DNA from: Streptomyces marianii
GTDB taxonomy: Bacteria; Actinomycetota; Actinomycetes; Streptomycetales; Streptomycetaceae
DNA length: 64,000 bases
Reading direction: 5' to 3'
Assembly (NCBI RefSeq): GCF_005795905.1
Contig: NZ_VAWE01000001.1
Span: 682,001 to 746,000, forward strand
This document shows positions 54,307-64,000 of this stretch, in pieces (within the stretch, counting starts at the first letter, position 1; each line of letters opens with the position of its first letter). The notes beneath the pieces were generated by a model that was not told where the DNA came from, did not search any database, and saw only the letters and a program-made list of their open reading frames with translations. Made by a program: the position numbers and the translations under genes.

Positions 54307-54855
54307 TCACACCTTGACCCGATCGGCCGCGGCGACCGCCCCGGCGACGGACTCCGGCGCGGACGCCACCTTGCCGTCCGGGGCGTTGATCTTCAGCTCC
54401 GGCAGCGAAGCCACAGCGACGTCCTTGGCACCGGCCTTCGCCGCAGGCACCGAAGCCACAGCAATGTCCCCGGCACCAGCCTTCGCCGCAGGCACCGAAG
54501 CCACAGCGACGTCCCCGGCACCAGCCTTCGCCGCAGGCACCGAAGCCACAGCGACGTCCCCGGCACCAGCCTTCGCCGCAGGCACCGAAGCCACAGCAAT
54601 GTCCCCGGCACCAGCCTTCAGCGCAGACACCGAAGCCACAGCGACGTCCTTGCCGGCCTTCGCCGCAGGCACCGAAGCCACAGCGACGTCCCCGGCAACG
54701 GCCTTCGGCGCAGGCCGGGAGGCGGCGGCGACGTCCGAGGCAACGGCGCCCGTGGGTGCTGCCGCCTTCGCCTGTGCGCTGGCGACGGCCGCGCCTCCGA
54801 GAGTGAGCGCTCCCGCGGCAGCGGTGGCCAGTGCGGACTTGACGATGACGTTCAT
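54307..54855 (-). CDS. Secreted protein of nine 15-residue tandem repeats
   Basis: A 182-residue protein. ATG 54855 has AAGGAAG upstream and opens a signal peptide (VIVKSALATAAAGALTLGGAAVASAQA). Residues 41-174 are nine 15-residue units close to D-V/I-A-V-A-S-V-P-A-A-K-A-G-A-G; the central ones are nearly identical at the DNA level (45-bp repeats), and the outer ones diverge (DVAAASRPAPKAVAG, DVAVASLPELKINAP). There are no Cys or aromatic residues. The repeat is Ala/Val/Lys-rich and likely forms a regular extended or beta structure in the cell wall or outside. I know no family for it. A strong terminator follows. Confidence 0.82.
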   Translation of the reverse strand: MNVIVKSALATAAAGALTLGGAAVASAQAKAAAPTGAVASDVAAASRPAPKAVAGDVAVASVPAAKAGKDVAVASVSALKAGAGDIAVASVPAAKAGAGDVAVASVPAAKAGAGDVAVASVPAAKAGAGDIAVASVPAAKAGAKDVAVASLPELKINAPDGKVASAPESVAGAVAAADRVKV

Positions 54856-55244
54856 AGCGATCTTCCTTTCTCGTGGTGCGGCGGGTCCGCCGGTTCCGTG
54901 TCCCCCGGCGGGTCCGACCGGTGGTCTCCACGCTAGGAAGCGCGGCCTGCCGCCGTGGTCCCCTGGGTGGCCCGTGTGACGGAGGAATCGTGTACTCCGA
55001 TCGGGGGACACACGCCCGTCCCCCGGTGGACACGCCGCTCACGGTGGTGCGCCCGCGTCGCGGCCTCGCCAGCGAAGGGGGCGGGGCAGCGGAGCGCGAG
55101 GGCCGCCGCAGCGAGGACCCGGGCGGTCCGGGAGGCGCCCCCTGGGTTTCGCCGGTGGCTCCCTCCCTACGCGAACCAGATCCGGAAGGCACCATGCGCA
55201 CGGCCGCGGCGGGCTCGGCCGACGCGGGTTCCGCCCCCGCCGGC
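54856..55244. other. 390-bp spacer, no gene seen
   Basis: It holds the promoter of the repeat-protein gene on its left side and nothing else recognisable. Open frames here are antisense shadows rich in Arg and Pro. Confidence 0.5.
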
Positions 55245-56495
55245 TCAGCTGCCGGCGAGGGCGGTGGTGATGCGCTCGGAGGCGGCCCGGCCCGCGGTGG
55301 CGGGGGCGGCGCCGCCCAGCACGGCGGTCATGTACGGCTTGATCGGGTTGTCCTCCTCGACCTCGGCCCAGTGCGGCGAGTTCGGCGTGGCCCGGCCCTG
55401 TGCGGCCCCGGCGGCCATCGCGGCGGTGCCCTCCTGGCCCTCGATGACGGAGGCGAGGCCGGTCTTGTTGGGCACGTAGCTCATGGTCCTCGCGAGATCG
55501 GTCTGCCAGCGTTCCCCCGCCAGCGCCTTGACCACTTCGATCGCGGCGGCGCGCTGCCCGGCCTTCTCGGGGATGATCAGGTCCGAACCGCCGGTGAACA
55601 CGGCACCCGGCTTCCCGGCGGATTTCCCGGGGACGGGGAAGAAACCGATCCTGCCCTCGAGCGCCGGGTTCTCCTTCACGACGAGGGTGGCGGCGGACGG
55701 GGTCGCGATGATCTGGGCGACGTCGCCCTCGGCGAAGACCCCGGTCTGCGGCGGGGTCATCTCGTCGGCGTTCTCGGGCCCGTCCCCGAGGGCCTGGAGC
55801 TTCTTGTAGAACGTCATCCCGCGGACGGCGCCGGGCTCGTGCAGGGTGCCCTGCCAGACGCCGCCCCGGTCGACGGCGAGGTCGCCGCCCTCGTCCCAGA
55901 CGAAGCCGGCGAGGGTGTACCAGTCCTGTCCGGAGAGGTATATGCCCTGCCTTCCCCCCGTGTTGAGCCTCTCGGTGTCCTCGAGCCACTCGGCGCGGGT
56001 CTTGGGAGGGCGGCTGATCCCGGCCTCCTCGAAGAGGTCCTTGTTGTAGACGACCACGCGGTTGGCCGCGTACCAGGGGACGCCGTACTGCGTACCGTGG
56101 ACCCGGCCGGGCTCGGCGAGCCCGGGCAGCCAGTCCTCGCTGCCGAGGTCGCGGACGGACTCCAGGGTGAGGTCGAGGAGCCCCTCGCTCTCGGCGTACT
56201 GGGCGACCTGGGTGTTGCCGACCTCGATGACGTCGGGGGCGTCGTCGCTCTCCAGCGCCGCGAGGACCCTCTTCCCGATGCCCGTCCACTCGTGGAAGGT
56301 GACGTCCAGCCGGACGCCGGGGTGGGTCTGCTCGAACTCGGCGGCGAAGCGCTCGAGGAAGTCGTCGGAGACGCTGTCCTTCATCAGCCAGACGGTGACC
56401 GTACGGTCGCCCGAACCGCCGCCCGGGAGAAGCCCGCATCCCGTCAGGGCGGTTGCGGACACGACGGCGACGGCGCCGGCCAGTAAAGGGTTCAT
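55245..56495 (-). CDS. Sugar-binding lipoprotein of an ABC transporter (family 1, possibly chitooligosaccharide)
   Basis: A 416-residue extracellular binding protein. The signal peptide ends in lipobox LTGC. VTVWLMKDSVSDDFLERFAAEFEQTHPGV is the usual opening of CUT1-type sugar-binding proteins, followed by DAPDVIEVGNTQVAQYAES and GIPWY-like YGVPWYAANRVVVYNKDLFEEAG. ATG 56495 has AAGGTGA upstream. No permease genes adjoin. A DasR-like operator 95 bp upstream suggests GlcNAc or chitooligosaccharide control, in the manner of DasA/NgcE; this is inference from the site. Confidence 0.88.
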   Translation of the reverse strand: MNPLLAGAVAVVSATALTGCGLLPGGGSGDRTVTVWLMKDSVSDDFLERFAAEFEQTHPGVRLDVTFHEWTGIGKRVLAALESDDAPDVIEVGNTQVAQYAESEGLLDLTLESVRDLGSEDWLPGLAEPGRVHGTQYGVPWYAANRVVVYNKDLFEEAGISRPPKTRAEWLEDTERLNTGGRQGIYLSGQDWYTLAGFVWDEGGDLAVDRGGVWQGTLHEPGAVRGMTFYKKLQALGDGPENADEMTPPQTGVFAEGDVAQIIATPSAATLVVKENPALEGRIGFFPVPGKSAGKPGAVFTGGSDLIIPEKAGQRAAAIEVVKALAGERWQTDLARTMSYVPNKTGLASVIEGQEGTAAMAAGAAQGRATPNSPHWAEVEEDNPIKPYMTAVLGGAAPATAGRAASERITTALAGS

Positions 56496-56589
56496 CACGT
56501 AGGTCACCTTCTGCGTGAGGGCACGGGGAAGTGAGCACGACGTGGGGGGAGCGAACGGGATTCGAGGCGGTTGCGCGTGGTGGGAATTC

Positions 56590-56601
56590 TGGTCTGGACC
56601 A
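56590..56601. promoter_or_regulatory. DasR-responsive-element-like site
   Basis: TGGTCTGGACCA resembles the dre core TGGTCTAGACCA bound by the GlcNAc-sensing repressor DasR, with one central mismatch. It lies between the divergent sugar-binding-protein and dodecin genes, about 95 bp from each start, so it could control either or both. Confidence 0.55.
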
Positions 56602-56696
56602 AGTTCCGGGGTCAAGCCCCGATGTCTCGCGGAGCCGCACGGGCTGGGGCACGGTGGAGTGGAGCGAGCCACACGGCTGAGAGGAGAACGGCCCTC

Positions 56697-56921
56697 ATGT
56701 CCCACCACACCTACCGGGTCACCGAGATCGTCGGCACGTCGCACGAGGGCGTCGACCAGGCCATCCGGAACGGCATCGCCCGAGCCGGGCAAACACTGCG
56801 CGGCCTCGACTGGTTCGAGGTCACGCAGGTGCGCGGCAACATCGAGAACGGCGCGGTCGAGCACTTTCAAGTCGGCCTGAAGGTCGGGTTCCGGATCGAG
56901 GACGCGGAGGGCGCGGGCTGA
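56697..56921 (+). CDS. Dodecin family flavin-binding protein
   Basis: A 74-residue protein covering a full dodecin: YRVTEIVGTSHEGVDQAIRNGIARA, TLRGLDWFEVTQVRGNIENG and FQVGLKVGFRIED. The conserved Trp (W39-like, in GLDWFEV) and Gln (in HFQVGLKV) stack and bind FMN/riboflavin in the dodecamer. It stores or buffers flavin in the cytoplasm. ATG 56697 has GAGAGGAG upstream. Confidence 0.9.
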   Translation: MSHHTYRVTEIVGTSHEGVDQAIRNGIARAGQTLRGLDWFEVTQVRGNIENGAVEHFQVGLKVGFRIEDAEGAG

Positions 56922-57154
56922 CACCATCACCCGAACGGCCGCACGGCCCCCGTGGATCGTCGGCCCGCACCGACCGGGACCGGTCTTGTGTGACACCCCG
57001 TCCGGGCCGGGCGAGAGACGCGATGCGCGCCGGGGCCGGGGCCGTCAGCCGGACGACCGGCCGTGCATGCGAGCGAGGACCCTGCGCGGCCGCCCTCCGT
57101 CGGGTACGCCTCGGATACGTCCCGCGTGCGCATCTCCGTCAGGTACGGGCCCCG

Positions 57155-57661
57155 TCAGGTACGGCCCTCCGTCTGCTGGGCCGCCCGCATCGCCGTGGAG
57201 GTCGTGGCCCAGTGGGCTCGGACGACACGGAAGCCCGCGCGTTGCGCCGCGTCGCAGACGAGTTCGTCGTCGTCGACGAGCATCCGGATCTCCCGGGTCC
57301 GCCCGAGGCGCCGCAGGACCTCCAGCTTGGTCGTACGCGCCGGGCGGCGGTCGTGGTCGCGCCGCATCCAGATGCGGCCGAGGGGCAGGCCGTGGCGCTC
57401 CAGCCACTCCACGGTGTCCGCGCGGCAGCGCTCGGGACGGCCGGTGAGGTACCCCACCTCGCACTCCCCCATGACCTCCGCGACCAGTCGCAGCCCCTCC
57501 GCGAGCGGTGCGTCGTCGGGCGCCGCGGCGAAGAAGCCGGCCCAGTCGCGCGGCCTGCGCTCCAGGAAGTGCTGCCGGTGGCCGGTTTCGGCGAGGGTCC
57601 CGTCCAGGTCGAAGACCGCGAGCGGCCTGCCACCCCGGATCGTCTGCGTCTGCTGCGTCAC
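57155..57661 (-). CDS. HAD-superfamily phosphatase (polynucleotide-kinase 3'-phosphatase-like)
   Basis: A 168-residue HAD hydrolase: motif I AVFDLDGTLAET (nucleophile Asp and acid Asp), motif II YLTGRPERCRADTVEW, a Lys in RTTKLEVLRRL, and motif IV MLVDDDELVCDAA. The short cap places it near the phosphatase half of T4 Pnkp-like proteins. GTG 57661 is used; an in-frame start at 57691 is possible. Substrate unknown; no kinase domain is attached. Confidence 0.78.
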   Translation of the reverse strand: MTQQTQTIRGGRPLAVFDLDGTLAETGHRQHFLERRPRDWAGFFAAAPDDAPLAEGLRLVAEVMGECEVGYLTGRPERCRADTVEWLERHGLPLGRIWMRRDHDRRPARTTKLEVLRRLGRTREIRMLVDDDELVCDAAQRAGFRVVRAHWATTSTAMRAAQQTEGRT

Positions 57662-58328
57662 GGGCCCCAAGGGTACGGCCCGTCCGCACACCGCCGGCCG
57701 TCAGGACGGTCTGGGCGCCTTCCTGGCCTTGCGCTGCTCCGGTTCCTGTCCGCCGGGGCTCCGGTCACCGGATCGTCGTTCGCCCTCACACCACCTCCGT
57801 CCGGGCGTGCCTGCACGGAGGGCCGATCGTCGTACCACGGGTGGCCGCGCCACACGCAACGGCCTCGGCCGATCCGGCGCGGGCCTCGTCTCGTCTCATG
57901 GACCGGTCAACCGCCGACCGCGGGCCGACGCGACGCGCCGAAGCGGCCGGGCGTTGGGGTTCAGCCCACTCCGACCGCCTACCTGCCACCGCTCGTCTCC
58001 CGGTTGTCGGCACCGCCCTCACCCTGTCCCGGCGCCGCCCGACGGCGGCCGCCGGTCACCGGCGCGCTCCGGCCCCTCCGGCCGTGCTGCGGCCGCCACG
58101 CGGTGGGGCGTACCGTGGTCAAGGGCGACTCGAAGGCCGGGCGCGCACTGCGCGAAGGCGGCACCGACGGGCGCCGTGCGCGGCGAGGGCCCGCCCCGGG
58201 CTCCTGGCGCCCTGCGCGGGACGCCCACTCGGCCCGCGAGGGGCCGGCCTGCCCACAACAGGCAGGCCGCTGCGAGCCGTTGCCGCGGTGACACCTCGGG
58301 GACACGAGCGGCCGACGAAAGGTGCGCC
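57662..58328. other. 667-bp stretch without a supported gene
   Basis: Long open frames exist on both strands but have the Arg/Pro/Ala composition of antisense or unread high-GC DNA, and no motif or ribosome site supports any of them. The promoter of the NmrA-like gene must lie near the right end. Confidence 0.5.
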
Positions 58329-59066
58329 ATGAAGTTCACAGTCCTGGGGGCAAGCGGCCTGATCGGCTCCCGATCGGTCGAACGGCTGACGGCGGCCGGG
58401 CACGACGTCGTGCCCGCCACGCGCTCCACCGGGGTCGACGTGGTCAGCGGCGAGGGCCTGCGGGAGGCCTTCTCCGGCTCCGACGTGGTGATCGACCTGA
58501 CGAACTCCCCCGTGTTCGACGCCTCCTCCATCGACTTCTTCGAATCCTCCGCGAACGCCGTCGGGGCCGCGGCCGAGGAGGCCGGTGTGCGGCATCTGGT
58601 GGTCCTCTCGATCGTCGGCGTGGACCGGGTGCCCCAGCTCGACTACTACCGGGCCAAGACCGCGCAGGAGAACGTCGTCGCGAGCGGGCGCACCCCGTAC
58701 TCGATCGTGCGGGCCACGCAGTTCTTCGAGTTCGTCGAACCGATCATGTCCTGGACGACCGACGGCGACGTCGTCCGGCTGCCCCGAACCCCCCTGCAGC
58801 CGATCGCCGCCTCCGATGTGTCCGCGGCGGTCGTGGGCGCCGCGTCCGGCACCCCGCTGCAGGGCATTCGCAACATCGGCGGCCCCGAGGTGTTCCCCCT
58901 GGACGAGCTGGGACGGATCACTCTGGCCGCGCGGCCCGACGGCCGCACCGTGGTCACCGACGACCAGGCGGGTCCGTTCGCGCTGGTGGCGGGAGACGTG
59001 CTGGTCGCGCCGGAGGACTCCGACCTGGGCCCGACGTACTACGGGGACTGGCTAGGGCGCCGATAG
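58329..59066 (+). CDS. NmrA/NAD(P)H-binding SDR-like protein
   Basis: A 245-residue atypical short-chain dehydrogenase. The Rossmann fingerprint is MKFTVLGASGLIGSRSVERL (GxSGxxG) with later VVIDLTNSPVFD and HLVVLSIVGVDRVPQLDYYRAKTAQE, where YYRAK carries a Y-x-x-x-K-like pair. Such proteins reduce a small substrate or sense NADP(H). ATG 58329 has CGAAAGGTG upstream. Single gene; converges on the tyrosinase operon. Confidence 0.85.
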   Translation: MKFTVLGASGLIGSRSVERLTAAGHDVVPATRSTGVDVVSGEGLREAFSGSDVVIDLTNSPVFDASSIDFFESSANAVGAAAEEAGVRHLVVLSIVGVDRVPQLDYYRAKTAQENVVASGRTPYSIVRATQFFEFVEPIMSWTTDGDVVRLPRTPLQPIAASDVSAAVVGAASGTPLQGIRNIGGPEVFPLDELGRITLAARPDGRTVVTDDQAGPFALVAGDVLVAPEDSDLGPTYYGDWLGRR

Positions 59067-59172
59067 CGCCCGCTTCCGGCGCGCTCCCGGCTCCGGGGGC
59101 CTGTTTCGGCCTCGCCGGTCTCCGGGAGTGCGCCCAGGACAGACTCCTGCTCACTGACGAGGAACGGCTCAC

Positions 59173-59197
59173 GCGCCGGCCGGTGACCGGCCGGCGC
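59173..59197. terminator. Bidirectional hairpin between converging genes
   Basis: Twelve-base arms GCGCCGGCCGGT and ACCGGCCGGCGC meet around a single G, folding as a 10-bp stem with a 5-nt loop. It lies between the stops at 59066 (plus) and 59227 (minus) and can serve both transcripts. Confidence 0.65.
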
Positions 59198-59226
59198 CAC
59201 GCCGGGCGCGGGCCCGGCGGCCGGTG

Positions 59227-60054
59227 TCAGGCGGCCGTGTCGTACGTGTAGTACGGCCGGTGGTCGAGCATGTCCGCCGGCGTCACGTCGTTCCACGGGC
59301 GCATGGTGTCCCGGAGGTCCACGACGTGCGGAGTGCCGGCGGCCGGCAGGTAGGGGGAGTCGGGGTGGCGCCGCTGCCACTCGGACCAGAGCCTGTCGAT
59401 GAAGGCGTGGTGGAGCCAGAACACCGGGTCGTTCGGGGAGACGCCGGTCGCCATCTGACCGCCGACCCAGACGTGGACGCGGTTGTGCAGATTGACGCCG
59501 CGCCAGCCCTCCAGGTGGTTGCGGAAGCCGTCCGAGGAGCTGTTCCACGGCGGGGCGTCGTAGGCGGGCATGGCCAGGACGGACTCGACCTCGGCCTTCG
59601 TCGGCAGCTGACGGCCGCCCGAGCCCAGGGCGCGACGGAGGAAGGTGCGGCCGTCGACGCGGACGTTGACGGTCCAGCCGCCGGAGGCGGCCGCGAAGGG
59701 GCCGTCCATGACCTGTCCGTCACGGGCGCGGCCGGTGCCGCCGAGGAAGTCGGCGGCCCACAGCGAGGAGACGGTGGTGCGGTCGGCCGTCCAGTCCCAG
59801 TACGGGAGCGCCACGGACGGGTCGACGGACTGCAGGGCCCGCTCGAACTGGATGAGGAATCTGCGGTGCCACGGGAGGAACGACGGCGAGCGGTGACCCA
59901 CACGGTCTCCGTTGTCGGTATCGCTCATGATGAAGGCGTTGTGCGTGGTGACGAAGGAGTCGTACTGCCCGTTCCGCTTGAGAGCGAGGAGGGCGTTGAC
60001 GAAACGCCGCTTCTCGTCGGCGGTGAGCTGGGCCTGGTTCTTGCGTACGGTCAT
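59227..60054 (-). CDS. melC2: Tyrosinase MelC2
   Basis: A 275-residue type 3 copper oxidase that hydroxylates and oxidises phenols to quinones for melanin. All six copper histidines sit at the standard Streptomyces positions: H38, H54, H63 (CuA) and H190, H194, H216 (CuB), in TTHNAF, VGHRSPSFLPWHRRF, NLHNRVHVW and WLHHAFID. There is no signal peptide; export and copper loading rely on the MelC1 partner encoded just upstream. ATG 60054. Confidence 0.95.
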   Translation of the reverse strand: MTVRKNQAQLTADEKRRFVNALLALKRNGQYDSFVTTHNAFIMSDTDNGDRVGHRSPSFLPWHRRFLIQFERALQSVDPSVALPYWDWTADRTTVSSLWAADFLGGTGRARDGQVMDGPFAAASGGWTVNVRVDGRTFLRRALGSGGRQLPTKAEVESVLAMPAYDAPPWNSSSDGFRNHLEGWRGVNLHNRVHVWVGGQMATGVSPNDPVFWLHHAFIDRLWSEWQRRHPDSPYLPAAGTPHVVDLRDTMRPWNDVTPADMLDHRPYYTYDTAA

Positions 60055-60071
60055 GGCGGTGGCGCTCCGGT

Positions 60072-60479
60072 TCAGCCGAGGGCGAGCGGGACGAGGGCGG
60101 CGCCCTGGAGTTCGGTGACGGCCGCGCGGGCCAGCGCCTTCGGGGTGGCCTGCGGCTCGTAGTGGTTGATGACGCTGATCCAGGTGCCGTCCGCGTTCCG
60201 CATGACGTGGAGCTCCTCGCCGTCTATACGGACGGTGTAGCCGGCGCCGTGACCGCCGTGGTGCCCGCCGCCGTGGCCCCCGTCGTGCGTGCGACCGCCT
60301 TGTATACGGCGGCCCTTGTAGACCTCGTCGAACGAGCCCGGCGCGGCGGTGGCGCCCTGGGCGCCGTGCGCCGGTGGTTCGGCCTGCTGTACCGCGGCGT
60401 GCGCGGCTCCGGCCGCGACGAGGCCGGCGGCGCCGCCAGCGGCGACGCCCAGCGCCTTGCGGCGGGTGATTCCGGACAT
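60072..60479 (-). CDS. melC1: Tyrosinase cofactor / copper chaperone MelC1
   Basis: A 135-residue secreted partner. The Tat signal [25 protein letters not shown] (RR at 6-7) carries the MelC1-MelC2 complex out folded. A His/Gly cluster, [14 protein letters not shown] (65-78), is the likely copper-delivery site, followed by the MelC1 core [29 protein letters not shown]. It is 17 bp ahead of melC2 in one operon. Confidence 0.94.
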   Translation of the reverse strand: MSGITRRKALGVAAGGAAGLVAAGAAHAAVQQAEPPAHGAQGATAAPGSFDEVYKGRRIQGGRTHDGGHGGGHHGGHGAGYTVRIDGEELHVMRNADGTWISVINHYEPQATPKALARAAVTELQGAALVPLALG

Positions 60480-60912
60480 GCGTTACCCCCAAGTGGATGT
60501 GATGGAACGGCGGTTCCGGTGGTCGGGCCGGAACCGCCGTGACCATGCCTACAGACCGCCCGGCACCAAGCAGTAGTCGAGACGGACAGGTTGGCCGCCA
60601 TACGGACAAGTCACCACACACAGTGCAGAGTTGCACAGCGTTGATCTTGCTGTTTGCGCCGTTCGCGAGCCGTCCCGACGCAAGAAAGGTGGCCGGATGT
60701 GACAGTCGTGTGAAAAATCTTCACACCGCGACCATCCGGCGTGCCCGGCACCACAGGGAGAATCTGTCCGGAAAATATGCCAAGAGCGCTGGTCTGAATA
60801 CCCCCATGCAAAGCGTCTCGGGGTGGCCAGCCCCCTGGGGGTTGTGCCGCTGCCGGGCACCCGGGAGGATCCTCGACCGGACCAGGCGGGCACAACAGCG
60901 GGAGGACGAACG
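60480..60912. other. Divergent promoter region, melC1 / enoyl-CoA hydratase
   Basis: This is a 433-bp spacer with lower GC than its neighbours (for example around 60600-60800), fitting promoters for both genes. No small gene or clear operator was identified. Confidence 0.45.
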
Positions 60913-61692
60913 ATGGGTGACACCCCGGCCGTACGGATCGAGCGCGACGGCCCCGTTCTCACCGTCGTCCTGAGCCGCCCCGAGGTGCGCAACGCCGTGG
61001 ACGGCCCCACGGCGGCACTGCTGGCCGACGCCTTCCGGCGGTTCGAGGCGGACGAGGACGCCGCGGTCGCCGTGCTGTGGGGCGAGGGCGGCACCTTCTG
61101 CGCCGGCGCCGACTTGAAGGCCGTCGGCGGCGAGCGCGGCAACACGGTCGCCGCTGAAGGCGACGGCCCGATGGGCCCGACCCGGATGCGGCTCGGCAAG
61201 CCCGTGATCGCCGCGGTCTCCGGCCACGCCGTGGCCGGCGGTCTGGAGCTCGCTCTCTGGTGCGATCTGCGCGTGGCCGAACAGGACGCGGTCTTCGGGG
61301 TGTTCTGCCGCCGCTGGGGCGTCCCGCTGATCGACGGCGGCACGGTTCGGCTCCCGCGGCTGATCGGGGAGAGCCGCGCCATGGACCTGATCCTCACCGG
61401 TCGCCCCGTGCCGGCGGCCGAGGCCTACGACATGGGTCTCGCCAACCGGCTCGTCCCGCGCGGGGAGTCCCGGCGCGCCGCCGAGCGGCTCGCCCGCGAG
61501 ATCGCCGCGTTCCCCCAGCTGTGCCTGCGCCACGACCGGCTGTCCGCGCTCGAACAGCACGGACTGCCCGAAGCAGAGGCGCTCGCCGGCGAGTACCGGC
61601 ACGGTCTCGTGCCCCTCACCGCCGGCGAGACCCGGTCGGGCGCGAACCGCTTCGCCGAGGGCGCGGGCCGCCACGGGTCCTTCACGGACTGA
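60913..61692 (+). CDS. Enoyl-CoA hydratase/isomerase (crotonase family)
   Basis: A 259-residue crotonase. Blocks: PVLTVVLSRPEVRNAVDG, then the oxyanion-hole region WGEGGTFCAGADLKAVGG and KPVIAAVSGHAVAGGLELALWCD, with GVPLIDGGTVRLPRLIG later. The catalytic glutamates of true hydratases are not both obvious (the second region reads RRWGVPLIDGG), so the exact reaction is uncertain. ATG 60913 has GGGAGGACG upstream. Confidence 0.85.
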   Translation: MGDTPAVRIERDGPVLTVVLSRPEVRNAVDGPTAALLADAFRRFEADEDAAVAVLWGEGGTFCAGADLKAVGGERGNTVAAEGDGPMGPTRMRLGKPVIAAVSGHAVAGGLELALWCDLRVAEQDAVFGVFCRRWGVPLIDGGTVRLPRLIGESRAMDLILTGRPVPAAEAYDMGLANRLVPRGESRRAAERLAREIAAFPQLCLRHDRLSALEQHGLPEAEALAGEYRHGLVPLTAGETRSGANRFAEGAGRHGSFTD

Positions 61693-61851
61693 TGTGCGCC
61701 CCGTGCGCCCGATGCGCCGCCGGGCGGAGCGGCACCGGCGGCGATCCGCCGCCCCCGGCGTCCGCCGCCTGCGCGACCCGGCCGTGCCACCCCGTGGACG
61801 GCGGGGCAGCCGGCCGGGGCCGCACCGCCGGTGCAGGCGGCGGCCCGGTCC

Positions 61852-62594
61852 CTAACGCTTCACCTTGCGCGCGGCGCGCAGCCACTCGCGGTTCATCGCG
61901 GTGATCGACGGGAGCGGGATGCCCTTCGGGCAGGCCGTCGCGCACTCGCCGGTGAGGGTGCAGCCGCCGAAGCCCTCGTCGTCCATGGCCGCGACCATGT
62001 CGAGGACCCGGGTCTCGCGTTCCGGCGCGCCCTGCGGCAGCACGTTGAGGTGGTTGACCTTCGCCGAGGTGAAGAGCATCGCCGAGCCGTTGGGGCAGGC
62101 TGCCACACACGCGCCGCAGCCGATGCACTCGGCGTGCTCGAAGGCGGAGTCGGCGTCGGCCTTGGGGACCGGCGTGGCGTGCGCCTCCGGCGCGGAGCCC
62201 GTCGGGACGGAGACGTAGCCGCCGGCCTGGATGATCCGGTCGAAGGCCGATCGGTCCACGACCAGGTCCCTCACCACCGGGAAGGCGGAGGCGCGCCAGG
62301 GCTCGACGTCGATCGTGTCGCCGTCCTCGAACGAGCGCATGTGGAGCTGACAGGTGGTGGTGCGCTCCGGGCCGTGCGCCTCGCCGTTGATGACGAGCGA
62401 GCATGCCCCGCAGATGCCCTCCCGGCAGTCGTGGTCGAAGGCGACCGGCTCCTCCCCGCGCAGGATGAGTTCCTCGTTGAGCGTGTCGAGCATCTCCAGG
62501 AACGACATGTCCCGGGAGATGCCGTCGACCTCGTAGGCGACCATGGCGCCGGGTGCGTCGGCGTTCTTCTGGCGCCAGACGCGCAGTCTGAGCT

Positions 62595-62598
<4 letters not shown>
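61852..62598 (-). CDS. sdhB: Succinate dehydrogenase/fumarate reductase iron-sulfur subunit
   Basis: A 248-residue subunit carrying three Fe-S centres. The 2Fe-2S ligands are in CREGICGAC and the later TTTCQLH; the 4Fe-4S in [15 protein letters not shown]; and the 3Fe-4S in [17 protein letters not shown]. It passes electrons between the flavoprotein and quinone at the membrane. ATG 62598 overlaps the flavoprotein stop (ATGA). It resembles the non-classical streptomycete complex rather than the TCA-cycle sdhCDAB set; the cytochrome b gene is outside the window. Confidence 0.92.

Positions 62599-64000
<1,402 letters not shown>

Overview
The window is high-GC actinobacterial DNA, almost certainly Streptomyces. 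The reasons are frequent GTG starts, ATGA/GTGA stop-start overlaps, a melC1-melC2 tyrosinase pair, an egtABCD ergothioneine operon, a DtxR/DmdR-type iron box, a DasR-like operator, and SpoIIE phosphatase / anti-sigma kinase fusions. The mix of core-metabolism genes, decayed gene fragments and insertion sequences suggests a chromosome-arm or arm-proximal region (inference).

Layout. 1-8.5 kb: the 3' end of a SpoIIE-phosphatase/HATPase protein, an orphan solute-binding lipoprotein, a STAS protein, a broken MFS gene fused to an argS scrap, a CmtR-type metal sensor with a cation-diffusion transporter, an ArsR-type regulator with an MFS exporter, a deleted Tn3 transposase and a dienelactone-hydrolase-like protein. 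8.5-16.5 kb: an integrase scrap, a stand-alone cytochrome oxidase subunit I with a coupled small membrane protein, and an iron-box-controlled siderophore importer (ATPase, binding protein, double permease) beside a type II thioesterase and the tail of a lost dehydrogenase. 16.5-25 kb: a UvrA-like ABC protein, an AhpD-like protein, a membrane PP2C phosphatase, an aromatic aminotransferase with an EamA exporter, and a divergent AsnC regulator. 25-28.7 kb: one 1193-residue protein joining a PutP-type sodium/solute symporter to PAS, GAF, PP2C and HATPase domains, the most striking gene here.

28.7-42 kb is an accessory, decaying zone: small His-rich membrane proteins, an internally deleted DUF1015 gene, an M56-like scrap, a complete IS1634-type element with target duplication, a Tat-signal class V aminotransferase, a copper cassette (DUF6153 protein plus multicopper oxidase), remnants of TetR, response-regulator and kinase genes, a cobalamin-riboswitch-controlled cobalt transporter (cbtB-cbtA), and IS630 and IS110 scraps.

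42-64 kb is mostly intact housekeeping and stress metabolism: pirin, TPR protein, flavin disulfide reductase divergent from thioredoxin, LacI regulator, PARG-like macrodomain protein, egtABCD, an OlsB/OlsA-like acyltransferase pair, a secreted 15-residue-repeat protein, a sugar-binding lipoprotein and dodecin diverging from a DasR-like site, an HAD phosphatase, an NmrA-like protein, tyrosinase with its cofactor, an enoyl-CoA hydratase, and the iron-sulfur and flavoprotein subunits of a succinate dehydrogenase/fumarate reductase running off the right edge.

Shared themes are metal handling (Fe, Cu, Co, Cd/Pb-type sensor), thiol and redox protection (ergothioneine, thioredoxin, AhpD-like), and partner-switching signalling (three PP2C phosphatases, two with anti-sigma-kinase domains, and a STAS protein). 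All assignments come from reading motifs and gene order; no database search was run.
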